DNA from: Planctomycetota bacterium
GTDB lineage: Bacteria > Planctomycetota > GCA-2746535
Direction of reading: 5' to 3'
NCBI GenBank assembly: GCA_002746535.1
Contig: NVWA01000010.1
Span: 62,001 to 126,000 of the forward strand
Length of the DNA stretch: 64,000 bases
Part shown: positions 53,118 through 62,513 of the stretch, piece after piece
Layout of the letters: each line of letters begins with the position of its first letter
Numbering within the stretch: the first letter of the stretch is position 1
Translations under genes and position numbers: made by a program
Notes under the pieces: generated by a model
What the model was told of the DNA's origin: nothing
Seen by the model: the letters and a program-made list of their open reading frames with translations, nothing else
Database searches by the model: none

Positions 53118-56100
53118 ATGTTTAAAAAGAAGTCATTTTTAATTTTATTAATTTCAGCATTATTTCTATTTAATATGGGTTGGTCAGAAGATGAGCCAAT
53201 GGATCTTGAGAAAATTAAAAAAGAATTAATTGAGAAAAAGAAAGCTAGAGAAAAGCTATTAAAAGAAGCTAGAAAAAAAGCAGAGGAAAAGAAAAAAGCA
53301 GAAAAAAAACGTCAGGAAAAAGAAGCCCGTGATAAAGTAGCTGCTGAAAAAGAGCAAAAGAGAAAAGATAAAGAACGAAATAAGGAAAAGGCAGCTGAAG
53401 AAAAGAAGAATGCTAAGGCAGCAGAAAAATTAGCTAAAAGCAAAAAGAAAGAAGAAGAGCGAAAAGCAAAAGAAGCCAAAAAAGAAAAAGAAAAAAATAA
53501 AGGCGAGCAAGCTAAAAAATTAGCCAATGAATCAGATAAAATTAAAAAAGCAAAAAAAGAGGAAGCAAAAAGAAATAAAGTCGCAGCCGAAAAGAAAAAA
53601 TCTGATGAAGATAAAAAAGCTAAGGAGCTTGCGTCTGCTGAGAAAGCAAGAAAAAAGAAAGCTAAGCTTGATGCCGCACTAGTTGTTAAAAAAGCTAAAG
53701 AGGAAGCAAAACGGAAAAAAACGGCTGAAAAAGAATTAGCCAAAGCGAAAACAAAAGAAGCAAAGCGTAAAAAAGCCGAAGCTGACAAAAATGCAAAAGA
53801 TAAAATCGCCGCTGATAAAGCTAAGAAAAAGGAAGCCTTGCGTTTAGCACAACTAGAGAATGATAAAAAAGGAAAAGCCGAAGAAGAAAAAAGAGCGCAA
53901 GTTGATCTTAAAGCTAAAGAAGAAAAACGCAAAATAGACGACGCCAATAAAAAAGCCGAAGAAAAAGTTGCCGCCGATAAAGCCAAGAAAAAAGCAGCCT
54001 TGCGTTCGGCCCAATTAGAAAAAGGTAAAAAAGAAAAAGCTGAAGAGGATAAAAAAGCCGAAGTCGATCGTAAAGCAAAAGAACTGTTGGCCGTTGAGAA
54101 AGCCAAAAAAGCAGAAGCCAAAAAGCAAGCAGATGTGCAAGCTAAGAAAGCTAAAGCAGATGCGAAGCGTAAGAAAGCTGCAGACAGAAAGTTAGCAAAA
54201 GCTAAAGCAAAAGAAGAAAAACATAAAAAAGCCGAGGCTGACAAAAAAGCTGAAGAGCTAGTTGCTGCCGATAAAGCCAAGAAAAAAGCAGCCTTGCGTT
54301 TAGCTCAATTAGAAAAGGATAAAAAAGAAAAAGCTGAAGCAGAAAAAAAAGCACAAGCGGACCAAAAAGCTAAAGAAGTGTTAGCTCTTGAAGAAGCAAA
54401 AAAAGTCAAAGCCAAAAAACAAGCTGATATGCAAGCTAAGAAAGCTAAAGCAGATGCGAAGCGTAAGAAAGCGGCCGATAGAAAATTAGCAAAAGCAAAA
54501 ATTAAAGAAGATAAGCGCCAAAAAGCTGAAGCAGCAAAAAAAGCTGACGAACAAATTGCAGCCATGAAGGCCAAGAAAAAAGAAGTATTACGTTTAGCCC
54601 AAGCAGAAAAAGATAAAAAAGAAAAAGGCGAAGCGAATAAAAAAGCACAAGCTGACCAAAAAGCTAAAGAGTTGGTCGCGATTGAAAAAGCCAAAAAGGC
54701 CGAAGCAAAAAAGCAAGCAGATAAGCTAGCTAAGAAAACTAAAGCAGATGCGAAGCGTAAGAAAGCTGCCGATAGAAAATTGGCAAGAGCTAAAGTAAAA
54801 GAAGATAAACGCAAAAAAGTAGAAGCTGACAAAAAAGCTGAAGAACAAATCGCCGCCAATAAAGCCAAGAAAAAAGCAGCCTTTCGTTTAGCCCAATTAG
54901 AAAAAGATAAAAAGGAAAAAGGTGAAGCGAATAAAAAGGCGCAAGCTGATAATAAAGCAAAAGAATTATTAGCCATTCAAGAAGCCAAAAATACCGAGGC
55001 CAAAAAGCAAGCCGATATGCAAGCTAAGAAAGTTCAAGAAGATGCTAAGCGCAAGAAAGTTGCCGATAAAAAAATAGCAAGAGCTAAAGCAAAAGAAGAT
55101 AAACGCAAAAAAGCCGAGCAGGATAAAAAAGCCGATGAGAAAATTGCGGTCGAGAAAGCCAAGAAAAAAGCAATGCTCCGTTTAGCTAAGTTAGAAAAGG
55201 AAAAACAAGAGAAAGTAGCAGAAAATAAAAAAGTAGCAGAAAAAGAATTAACAAAAGCCAAAGCTAAAGAACAAGCTAATAAGCAAGCAGAAACTGAGAG
55301 AAAAGCAGAAGAGATACTTGCAGCTGAAAAAGCCAAAAAGAAAAAAGCCAAAAAGCAAGCCGGTTTGTTAGCCAAAAAAGCAAAGGCTGATGCCAAACGA
55401 AAAAAAGCAGCCGATAAAAAATTAGCAAGAGTCAAGGCTAAAGAAGAAAAGCGCAAAAAAGTAGAGGCCGAAGAACGAGCAGAACAAAAAATCGCTTTGG
55501 AGAAAGCGAAGAAAAAAGAAATGCTTCGCTTAGCTAAGGTAGAAAAAGATAAAAAAGAACAAGGCGAGCTCAAGCCGAAAGAAGTATCAAAATCAGAAGC
55601 CAAGAAAAAAGCAGAAGATAAACTTGCAGCTGATAAAGCCAAAAAGCAAACAGATCAGCTTGCCAAAAAAGCAAAGGCTGATGCCAAACGAAAAAAAGCA
55701 GCCGATAAAAAATTAGCAAGAGCTAAAGCTAAAGAAGAAAAGCGCAAAAAAGCAGCGGCAGAACAGAGAGCAGATGAAAAAATCGCTTCTGAGAAAACTA
55801 AGAAAAAAGAAATGCTCCGTTTGGCCAAACTAGAAGCATATAAAAAAGAACAAGCGGAAGAAGAGAAGAAAGAACAAGCAGACCTTAAAGCAAAAGAATT
55901 AGTCGCCATAGAAAAAGCAAAAAAGAAAGAATCCAAAAAGCAAGCGGACTTAATTGTTAAAAAAACTAAGGATGAAGCCAAGCGCAAGAAAGCTGCCGAT
56001 AAGAAATTAGCAAGAGCCAATGCTAAAGAAGAAAAGCGCAAAAAAGCGGCTGCAGAAAAGATTGCGGATGAGAAGCTTGCTGCTGAAAAAGCCAAGAAAA

Positions 56101-57911
56101 AAGAAGATAAACGTCTAGCAGGTCTTGCCAGTAAAAAAGCAAAAGCTGATAAGAAGAGATTGGCTAAAGATAAAGCCGCCGCTGATAAAACAAAAAAGAA
56201 AACAGACGATCTTAAGGCTGATCAAGAAAAAGCCCGTTTAGCGATGTTAGCTGAAAAGAAAGTGAAGCCTGAGAAAAGTAAAAAGGTTCAGCCAAAACAA
56301 TCTGATGCAGACATCGCTAAGGCGAAAAATGCAGAAGAACGAAGGTTGGCTAAAGCAAAAGTGGCTGCAGAAAAAAGTAAGAAAAAAGAGGCCGATAAAA
56401 TAGCTAAATCAAAAGCTGATGCTGAAAAAACAAAAAAGAAAGAAGCGGCTAAACTGGCGAAATTAGAAAAAGAAAAGATTGAAGATGAAATAGAGAGACA
56501 AAAACAGATGGAGAAAGCAAATGCTAAGAAAATAGCCGATGCAGAAAAAACTTTAAAAGAAGATGCTGATAAATTAAAAAGAAATAAAGCTAAAAAAGAA
56601 CGTGATGAACAAAGACAAAAAGAAAAAGAGAAAAAAAGGTTAGCAAAAATTGAAGCAAAAAATAAGAAAGACCTTGAAGATTTAATAAAGAAAAAAGAAG
56701 CTGATGAGAAAAAGCGTTTAGCAAAAATTGAAAAAGATCGCTTGGAAAAAATAAAAGATGAAAAAGCTGCTGAAAAAAGAAAGAAAAAGGTGCTGGCTAA
56801 AGAAAGAAAAAAACGGGAAAAGGACGAAGCCGCCTTAGTTTCTAATAGTTCTAGTAAAAAAGTCGAATCCAAAAAAACGGAATTGATTTTTGATGATTCT
56901 AAGATCTCAAAAGAAAAAAAGCTTAGACAAGAAACATTGGAAAAAATAGATAAAGAAGTTTCCAACGTAGATAAGCCTGTTTCAGATAAACCAACAAAAG
57001 AAGTAGTTGTTTCTAATAAAGAAAAAGAAAAGAAAAAAGTAGATAAAGGAATAACTGTAGAAGAAAAGGTAGTAATCAAAAAATTTGGCAAGAGGGAAGA
57101 AGTTAGAAATGAATCCTATCGAGCTGAATCCGCGAAAGTTCTTGAGAGAATTAAGAAGTTACGCGAAAAATATGAAAACAAAGATTCTGAATCCATTGTT
57201 AAAAGTGAAGCTAGAAGACTTAATATTCCAATTGAAGATAATACCGAAACAAAAAAGGTGAACTTAGAAAAAATCATGTCACCTGAAAATGTAACTAGAG
57301 TTGATAGAGAAAAATGGCTTATGCATAAACATGCTGGTCGGGTAAATAAAAATAAACGTAAAGTGGTTTCATTTAAAAAGTTTGCTGAAATAGTTACGAC
57401 GTCTGGATTTGTTAAAAAAGTAATTAGAAAAAATAAATCAAAATTTGTTTCCAAAGGTGACTTGTTATCTGAAGGTGATGAAGTCTTTACTTTGAAAACG
57501 GATAAAGCGGTATTGAGAGTGAGAGGAACTGAGCTGTCATTAGGAACAAATTCAAGAGTAAAATTTATCGGTCCATTAAATACCAGTGTCAAGAGAAGCA
57601 TGTTTTTAAATGTTCTTGAGGGTAGCGTGATGATACATGCGCATACTCAGGTCAATGTAATTGTTGCCCAGGGTATAATTAGAATAGATAGTGGTTCTAA
57701 AGTAATTTTTGAAAAAACAGATACCGAGATGATCTGTGCTGTCATAGAAGGCCAAATGAATGTTTTCCCGAAATATAATAAAAATGACATTTATGTTTTG
57801 AGCTCGCTTAAGTTTATTACTCTGAATGAGCATGGTTTATTTACTTTACCAAAACCCATTCCTACCGGGAAATTGGAAAAAATAATTAACAATATTAAGG
57901 TGGAAAAATAA
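53118..57911 (+). CDS. Exported giant helical repeat protein with FecR-like C-terminus
   Basis: A 1597-residue protein with a signal peptide (about residues 5-23, ending GWSED) and ribosome site GAAGGAAT. From about residue 30 to 1270 it is almost only Lys, Ala, Glu, Asp, Arg and Leu, lacks helix breakers and should form very long charged helices. A 98-residue unit repeats in the part from about 200 to 960. From about 1425 to the end a FecR-like beta domain appears (FVSKGDLLSEGDEVFTLKT, LNVLEGSVMI, GIIRIDSGSKVIF). FecR domains usually sit in the periplasm and in other proteins sense or bind. The function here is unknown; a periplasm-spanning spacer is a reasonable inference. It follows ribE after 12 nt and precedes the phosphoesterase gene by 2 nt. 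Confidence 0.8.
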   Translation: MFKKKSFLILLISALFLFNMGWSEDEPMDLEKIKKELIEKKKAREKLLKEARKKAEEKKKAEKKRQEKEARDKVAAEKEQKRKDKERNKEKAAEEKKNAKAAEKLAKSKKKEEERKAKEAKKEKEKNKGEQAKKLANESDKIKKAKKEEAKRNKVAAEKKKSDEDKKAKELASAEKARKKKAKLDAALVVKKAKEEAKRKKTAEKELAKAKTKEAKRKKAEADKNAKDKIAADKAKKKEALRLAQLENDKKGKAEEEKRAQVDLKAKEEKRKIDDANKKAEEKVAADKAKKKAALRSAQLEKGKKEKAEEDKKAEVDRKAKELLAVEKAKKAEAKKQADVQAKKAKADAKRKKAADRKLAKAKAKEEKHKKAEADKKAEELVAADKAKKKAALRLAQLEKDKKEKAEAEKKAQADQKAKEVLALEEAKKVKAKKQADMQAKKAKADAKRKKAADRKLAKAKIKEDKRQKAEAAKKADEQIAAMKAKKKEVLRLAQAEKDKKEKGEANKKAQADQKAKELVAIEKAKKAEAKKQADKLAKKTKADAKRKKAADRKLARAKVKEDKRKKVEADKKAEEQIAANKAKKKAAFRLAQLEKDKKEKGEANKKAQADNKAKELLAIQEAKNTEAKKQADMQAKKVQEDAKRKKVADKKIARAKAKEDKRKKAEQDKKADEKIAVEKAKKKAMLRLAKLEKEKQEKVAENKKVAEKELTKAKAKEQANKQAETERKAEEILAAEKAKKKKAKKQAGLLAKKAKADAKRKKAADKKLARVKAKEEKRKKVEAEERAEQKIALEKAKKKEMLRLAKVEKDKKEQGELKPKEVSKSEAKKKAEDKLAADKAKKQTDQLAKKAKADAKRKKAADKKLARAKAKEEKRKKAAAEQRADEKIASEKTKKKEMLRLAKLEAYKKEQAEEEKKEQADLKAKELVAIEKAKKKESKKQADLIVKKTKDEAKRKKAADKKLARANAKEEKRKKAAAEKIADEKLAAEKAKKKEDKRLAGLASKKAKADKKRLAKDKAAADKTKKKTDDLKADQEKARLAMLAEKKVKPEKSKKVQPKQSDADIAKAKNAEERRLAKAKVAAEKSKKKEADKIAKSKADAEKTKKKEAAKLAKLEKEKIEDEIERQKQMEKANAKKIADAEKTLKEDADKLKRNKAKKERDEQRQKEKEKKRLAKIEAKNKKDLEDLIKKKEADEKKRLAKIEKDRLEKIKDEKAAEKRKKKVLAKERKKREKDEAALVSNSSSKKVESKKTELIFDDSKISKEKKLRQETLEKIDKEVSNVDKPVSDKPTKEVVVSNKEKEKKKVDKGITVEEKVVIKKFGKREEVRNESYRAESAKVLERIKKLREKYENKDSESIVKSEARRLNIPIEDNTETKKVNLEKIMSPENVTRVDREKWLMHKHAGRVNKNKRKVVSFKKFAEIVTTSGFVKKVIRKNKSKFVSKGDLLSEGDEVFTLKTDKAVLRVRGTELSLGTNSRVKFIGPLNTSVKRSMFLNVLEGSVMIHAHTQVNVIVAQGIIRIDSGSKVIFEKTDTEMICAVIEGQMNVFPKYNKNDIYVLSSLKFITLNEHGLFTLPKPIPTGKLEKIINNIKVEK
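53700..56100 (+). repeat. 98-residue coding repeats inside the helical protein
   Basis: The anchor motif (D/E)AKRKKAAD(R/K)KLA(K/R) starts at nt 54,159, 54,453, 54,747, 55,041, 55,389, 55,680 and 55,974. Steps are 294, 294, 294, 348, 291 and 294 nt. So the unit is 98 residues (14 heptads), with one 116-residue and one 97-residue variant. A more diverged copy lies at 53,703. Confidence 0.85.
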
Positions 57912-57913
57912 TT

Positions 57914-58654
57914 ATGAAAATTGCAATTGTTTCTGATATCCATGGTAATTTAGAAGCTCTTGAAGCTGTAATGGCTGATATAGAGGATCGTAATATTGAT
58001 AAAATTTATTGTTTGGGTGATATCGTTGGTTATGGTCCAAAACCGGCAGAATGTTTAAGAATAGCCATGGATAAATTTGATTTGATTTTACAAGGAAATC
58101 ATGAGTGGGGTCTATTCAATGACGTAGAAATGTATTTTAACTCTATTGCTGTTGAAGGCATTTATCATGCACGAAAAGAACTGTCAGATTCTGAAATGGA
58201 TTTTGTCAGTGAATTGAAGCCAGGGAAATTAATTGCGCCACAATTATATGTTCATGGTTCAGTTAGAAATCCATTGATGGATTATGTTCGCGATGTTGCC
58301 GAATCAGGCCATGAAGGTTATATGAAATTGATCGAAACCATTAGAGAAGACTTTAAAGGTTTTGATACTTGCTTTGTTGGACATAACCACAAACCATTTT
58401 TGGGCACTGAATATGGCGTGATTCATCCTCATGAAGGCATGGACACCTTTCAGTTAGCGGGCGAAAAGGCTTATGTTTGTGTGGGTTCTGTAGGCCAACC
58501 TAGAGACAAAGATTCTAGATCATGTTATGCAATTTTTGATGGTAAACAAGTAACATATGTACGTATTAAATATGATATCACGATTACTTCAAACCAAATA
58601 TTACAAGCTGGGTTGCCTGAATTTCTTGCAACCAGAATTATGCAGGGGATCTAA
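57914..58654 (+). CDS. YfcE/MJ0936-like metallophosphoesterase
   Basis: A 246-residue calcineurin-type phosphoesterase. The dimetal motifs are intact: DIHGN (start), CLGDIVGYGP, GNHEW, and later VGHNHKPF. It ends with a GSVGQPRD strand, typical of the family that includes YfcE. Likely a phosphodiesterase or phosphatase with an unknown natural substrate. It is 2 nt after the giant repeat protein and 2 nt before lpxH. Confidence 0.9.
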   Translation: MKIAIVSDIHGNLEALEAVMADIEDRNIDKIYCLGDIVGYGPKPAECLRIAMDKFDLILQGNHEWGLFNDVEMYFNSIAVEGIYHARKELSDSEMDFVSELKPGKLIAPQLYVHGSVRNPLMDYVRDVAESGHEGYMKLIETIREDFKGFDTCFVGHNHKPFLGTEYGVIHPHEGMDTFQLAGEKAYVCVGSVGQPRDKDSRSCYAIFDGKQVTYVRIKYDITITSNQILQAGLPEFLATRIMQGI

Positions 58655-58656
58655 TA

Positions 58657-59343
58657 TTGTCTTTCCCAATTTTTATTGCTAGCGATTTTCATTTTGGAAC
58701 AGGTCATGAGGATGTATTGCAGCCATTTTTAAATTTATTGAAAATGGCCAAAGAGTGGAATGCGAAATTATTCTTAAATGGTGATTTGTTTAATTTTTGG
58801 ATTGAAAAGAAAAATTATATTCCTGAAGGTTGTCGCCGATTTGTTGAAGGCTTAAAGAAAGCTACAGAAGATGGTTTGCCGATATTTGTATTAAAGGGTA
58901 ATAGAGATTTTTTACTTGGTGAAACGTTTAAAAAAGAAACCGGAGTTACCCTAATTGATGATGATGTTTATGTGATACATGAAAAGAAATTAATAATAAC
59001 TCATGGAGATCAATTTTTTGATGATGTTGGATATCAGCGCTATCGTAAATTTATTAGATCTGGTGTCATTTGTTGGTTATCTAGAATTGCTCCTAAATGG
59101 GTTTCTCTTTATGTTGCAAAACGTTTAAGGAATTCCAGTAAAGGCGGTAATTTTAAAAGTTATCCTTTGCCAAAAAACATTGATGACCCAAATGACTTTA
59201 CCATGATATTAGGCCATTATCACCAAGAGGTAATTCGTAAAACGAAGAGATCAGTCATTATTTTCTGCCCTGCCTTTGATGAAGTTGCCAAGGTTTTAAA
59301 AATTGATGACGATAATTATGAATTTATTGAGGTGCCCCAATGA
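58657..59343 (+). CDS. lpxH: UDP-2,3-diacylglucosamine hydrolase
   Basis: A 228-residue Mn2+-dependent enzyme of lipid A synthesis that cuts UDP-2,3-diacylglucosamine to lipid X and UMP. It shows SDFHFG, NGDLFNFW, KGNRDFLL, THGDQF and GHYHQE, the five metal-binding motifs in order. Start is TTG 58,657 with a GGGG ribosome site. It indicates an outer membrane with lipopolysaccharide. The neighbouring phosphoesterase shares the fold but is a different subfamily. It overlaps the next gene by 4 nt. Confidence 0.88.
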   Translation: MSFPIFIASDFHFGTGHEDVLQPFLNLLKMAKEWNAKLFLNGDLFNFWIEKKNYIPEGCRRFVEGLKKATEDGLPIFVLKGNRDFLLGETFKKETGVTLIDDDVYVIHEKKLIITHGDQFFDDVGYQRYRKFIRSGVICWLSRIAPKWVSLYVAKRLRNSSKGGNFKSYPLPKNIDDPNDFTMILGHYHQEVIRKTKRSVIIFCPAFDEVAKVLKIDDDNYEFIEVPQ

Positions 59344-60185
59344 AAATATACGCATTTGTAAGAGATTCGTTACAAGGAAAACTTCAAGATGTTGGGATAC
59401 ATTGCGGTTGGGAATTAGAAATTATTAATGAGGATGACTTCGAAGATCAATTTTGGATTGAAGGGGAAGACTCCTGTTTGTTGCTTGATGAGCATATTGA
59501 AGATGTGGACCTCTCAGTGTTTTGTGAAAAAGTCAGAGAAATTGATAAAGAGCGCCAGGTTCCAATTTTACTTTTAACAGATAAAGATACCGTGTTAGAT
59601 GAATTTGATGTGTTGAGTTGTGGAATGGACACTGTTGTTTCAATTGATGAATCACCGGCCTTCATAAAAAGTTCTTTGGAGCGTAAGCTTGAATTAATTC
59701 ATTCAATTCGAAAAAACGAATTTGTTGAGGATTGGATTGAATTGGAACTAAACAACGAAACGCAATATGTCAAAGAAGTTGCGACTTACATTACAAAAGT
59801 TCTGAAAAAATCTAATATTCCCCAGGAGGCTGTTTTTAAACTTGAATATTGTTTTAGAGAAATGATAGATAATGCATGGGAGCATGGCAATTTAAAAGAT
59901 TCGAGTAAAAAAATAAATGTTGCAAGTGTTTTATTTGATGATCGTCTCATCATTAAAATTACTGATGAAGGTAGTGGCTTTTCTTTGAAAGAAGTTGAGG
60001 ATCCTATGAAAGATCCAATCGGAGCAATTCAGCGAAGAATGGATGCTGGCAAAAGAGCCGGTGGGTGGGGGATGTCTTCTGTGCGACAGATTATGGATGA
60101 AGTTATTTATAACGAAAATGGCAATACTGTCTTGCTCGTAAAATATTTTTCCCGTCTTGAAGAAGATTCTCTAAATGAAGAATAG
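59340..60185 (+). CDS. Pseudo-receiver fused to an RsbW-like HATPase
   Basis: A 281-residue protein. The first about 125 residues look like a receiver (strand ends CLLLDEH and ILLLTD), but the conserved C-terminal Lys is missing, so normal phosphorylation is doubtful. The rest is HATPase_c_2: N box EMIDNAWEHGN, G1 TDEGSGF, G2 GGWGMSSVRQIMDEVIY. The last motif is shared with the RsbW-like protein at 46,779 (both read RQIMDEVIY), so they may bind the same partner. It overlaps lpxH by 4 nt and xseA by 11 nt. Confidence 0.85.
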   Translation: MKIYAFVRDSLQGKLQDVGIHCGWELEIINEDDFEDQFWIEGEDSCLLLDEHIEDVDLSVFCEKVREIDKERQVPILLLTDKDTVLDEFDVLSCGMDTVVSIDESPAFIKSSLERKLELIHSIRKNEFVEDWIELELNNETQYVKEVATYITKVLKKSNIPQEAVFKLEYCFREMIDNAWEHGNLKDSSKKINVASVLFDDRLIIKITDEGSGFSLKEVEDPMKDPIGAIQRRMDAGKRAGGWGMSSVRQIMDEVIYNENGNTVLLVKYFSRLEEDSLNEE

Positions 60186-61608
60186 AGCTGGTAACTTAAA
60201 ACTCTTCCAGACTTTAAAAGACGAAATAGATCACAGAAAAGAATCTCCCTCTTCAAAAAGAGAAGATAAAGCTATATCCGTCTCAGAATTAACGGACTCC
60301 ATAAAATATAATTTGGAAAGAAGTTTTAAATCAGTGTGGGTTGAAGGTGAAGTTTCTAATGTTTCAAAACCATTTTCCGGCCATATCTATGCCACCTTAA
60401 AAGATAAAGGTGCTCAAATCAGCATAGTCATTTTTAAGAGCAATGCTTCCCGAATAAAGTTTGATTTTAAAGATGGTTTAGAGTTAGTTGTCCGCGGTCA
60501 TGTAACCGTATATAATCAGCGTGGAAATTATCAAATCATTTGTCAGTCAGTTGAACCAAAAGGGATTGGTAGTTTAAAATTAGCCTTTGATCAATTAAAA
60601 ATTAAATTGAAGGACGAAGGTTTATTTGATGAAGGCCTTAAAAAAGAACTTCCTTTTTTACCCACAACGATTGGGTTAGTCACTTCATTAACTGGTGCCG
60701 CCGTTAAAGATTTTATAACAGCCATTAAAGATCGCTGTCCTATTGTAAATGTGAAATTAATTCCTGTTAAAGTTCAAGGGGAAGGAAGTGCCATTGGCAT
60801 CGCCTCGGCCATTGGAAAGCTAAATCATTTGAATGATGTCGATGTTATTGTCATCGGTCGTGGTGGCGGAAGCATGGAAGACTTATGGGCATTCAATGAA
60901 GAGATTGTTGCTAGAGCGATTCATCATTCAGATATACCGATTGTTTCAGCCGTTGGGCATGAAATTGATGTTTCTATTTCTGATTATGTTGCTGACGAAA
61001 AAGCCATGACACCAACGCATGCGGCAACCCTATGTGTTCCCGATTTATCGGAGCTAAAATCAAATTTAAGTTCACTCCAAAACCACTTACATCAAATGGT
61101 TGAAGCTGAAATAGAAAGTGTCCAGAGTGCAATCAAGGGCTATAAAAGATTCTTTTCTCATGAAAATATTATAAGAAGATTTGAAAAATATATTATTCAT
61201 GTCGATCATTTAGGAAGTCGTTTAAAGAAAGCTTCTTTTGATAATTTTAATAAAGCCGATCAAGAAGTTAGTCGTCTTAAAGTTAAATTAAAACTTGCGT
61301 CGACAGAGTTGCAGTTTCATTTAAAACATTCCGATACAGAATTAAGAAATAATATGCAGAAATTAAAAAAAATAGTGGAGACTTCCATTTCTGATAATCG
61401 AAAACAATTGGGACTTTTTGGAAAAGAACTAGAATTGTTAAGCCCTTTAAAAACAATTGATCGAGGGTATAGTATCACCAAGAATCCCGAGGGAAATTTA
61501 ATTTCTAGTATAAATAATATTGAAGAAGGCCAACAAGTTGAAACAATATTAAAAGATGGTTCAATTATAAGTAAGGTTTCATCTGTCAGATCAAAGGATG
61601 AGAATTGA
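60175..61608 (+). CDS. xseA: Exodeoxyribonuclease VII large subunit
   Basis: A 477-residue protein, a little longer than usual because of an N-terminal extension before the OB-fold (ISVSELTDSIKYNLERSF). Typical motifs are WVEGEVSNVSKP, SGHIYATLKD, the catalytic RGGGSMEDLWAFNEE, SAVGHEIDVSISDYVAD and the C-terminal coiled coil with DRGYSIT. With XseB it degrades single-stranded DNA. The small subunit gene xseB is not next to it. It overlaps its neighbours on both sides (11 and 4 nt). Confidence 0.95.
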   Translation: MKNRAGNLKLFQTLKDEIDHRKESPSSKREDKAISVSELTDSIKYNLERSFKSVWVEGEVSNVSKPFSGHIYATLKDKGAQISIVIFKSNASRIKFDFKDGLELVVRGHVTVYNQRGNYQIICQSVEPKGIGSLKLAFDQLKIKLKDEGLFDEGLKKELPFLPTTIGLVTSLTGAAVKDFITAIKDRCPIVNVKLIPVKVQGEGSAIGIASAIGKLNHLNDVDVIVIGRGGGSMEDLWAFNEEIVARAIHHSDIPIVSAVGHEIDVSISDYVADEKAMTPTHAATLCVPDLSELKSNLSSLQNHLHQMVEAEIESVQSAIKGYKRFFSHENIIRRFEKYIIHVDHLGSRLKKASFDNFNKADQEVSRLKVKLKLASTELQFHLKHSDTELRNNMQKLKKIVETSISDNRKQLGLFGKELELLSPLKTIDRGYSITKNPEGNLISSINNIEEGQQVETILKDGSIISKVSSVRSKDEN

Positions 61609-62513
61609 ATAATACGCTTTCTAGAAATGATCCTTGCTGGTGCGGTAGCGATTTGAAATATAAAAAGTGCCATATGAAAGAAGATCTGAATAAAACTTCT
61701 TCGACAGATGTTTCTCCTAAAGCTTCAAAAAATAATCATTTATGTTTAAGTTCTAATGACCAGGGCAAGATGCGCGATGCTTGTGCATTTAATTCTCAAT
61801 TAATGGACTACCTTAGAGATAAAATAGATGTCGGTGTTTCTACCAACGAGATTGATACGTTAGTTCATAAGTATACTCTTGATCATAATCACATACCGGC
61901 TTGTTTGGGCTACCATGGATTTCCGAAAACATTGTGCACAAGTGTAAACGAAGTTATTTGCCATGGAATTCCAGATGATTATATTTTAAAAGATGGCGAC
62001 ATCGTCAACATTGATTTGACTACAGTTGTCGATGGTTGGTTTGGTGATCAATCAGAAATGTTTTTGATTGGAAACGTATCTGAAAAAGCAAAAACACTTT
62101 GCGAAGTAGCCTATGAGTCTATGATGAAAGGCATTGAAGCTATTAGACCTGGTGAGCCCATGGCAAATGTAGGGATAGCTATTGAGGCCGTTGCAAAACC
62201 ATTAGGGTATGGAGTCGTTAGAGATTATCAAGGTCACGGAATCGGAAGAAAATTTCATCAAGAGCCATCGGTACCTCATTTTAAAACTGCCGAAAGTATG
62301 GCTTTTATTGTAGAGCCGGGTATGTGTTTTACGGTGGAACCTATGATCAATGAAGGTACTCATTTAACTGTATTAGACCGAAAAGATGGCTGGACAGTGC
62401 GAACAAAAGACAGCTTGTTATCTGCTCAATGGGAACATACTTTGTTAATCAATAATAATGGTGCTGAAATTCTTACGAAGTGCAAGGGTAACCCCTCAAT
62501 ATTTTCAAATTAA
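61605..62513 (+). CDS. map: Methionine aminopeptidase, type I, with N-terminal SEC-C zinc motif
   Basis: A 302-residue enzyme that removes the start methionine from new proteins. The N-terminus carries a SEC-C zinc finger (SRNDPCWCGSDLKYKKCH). Then comes a normal catalytic domain with the metal ligands in NIDLTTVVDGWFGDQS, GHGIGRKFHQEP, FTVEPMI and QWEHT. Start is TTG 61,605, which overlaps the xseA stop. The SEC-C addition is known in Chlamydiae and some others and fits a PVC origin. It is convergent with the next gene, with a 4-nt overlap of the ends. Confidence 0.95.
   Translation: MNNTLSRNDPCWCGSDLKYKKCHMKEDLNKTSSTDVSPKASKNNHLCLSSNDQGKMRDACAFNSQLMDYLRDKIDVGVSTNEIDTLVHKYTLDHNHIPACLGYHGFPKTLCTSVNEVICHGIPDDYILKDGDIVNIDLTTVVDGWFGDQSEMFLIGNVSEKAKTLCEVAYESMMKGIEAIRPGEPMANVGIAIEAVAKPLGYGVVRDYQGHGIGRKFHQEPSVPHFKTAESMAFIVEPGMCFTVEPMINEGTHLTVLDRKDGWTVRTKDSLLSAQWEHTLLINNNGAEILTKCKGNPSIFSN

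Noticed and set aside
53312..57833. Long open frames on the minus strand opposite the helical repeat protein (up to about 320 codons, Ser/Phe/Ala/Leu-rich)
   Set aside because: They are the antisense of Lys/Ala/Glu codons, which rarely give stops on the other strand. The plus-strand gene has a signal peptide, a ribosome site, repeats in frame and a FecR-like end.
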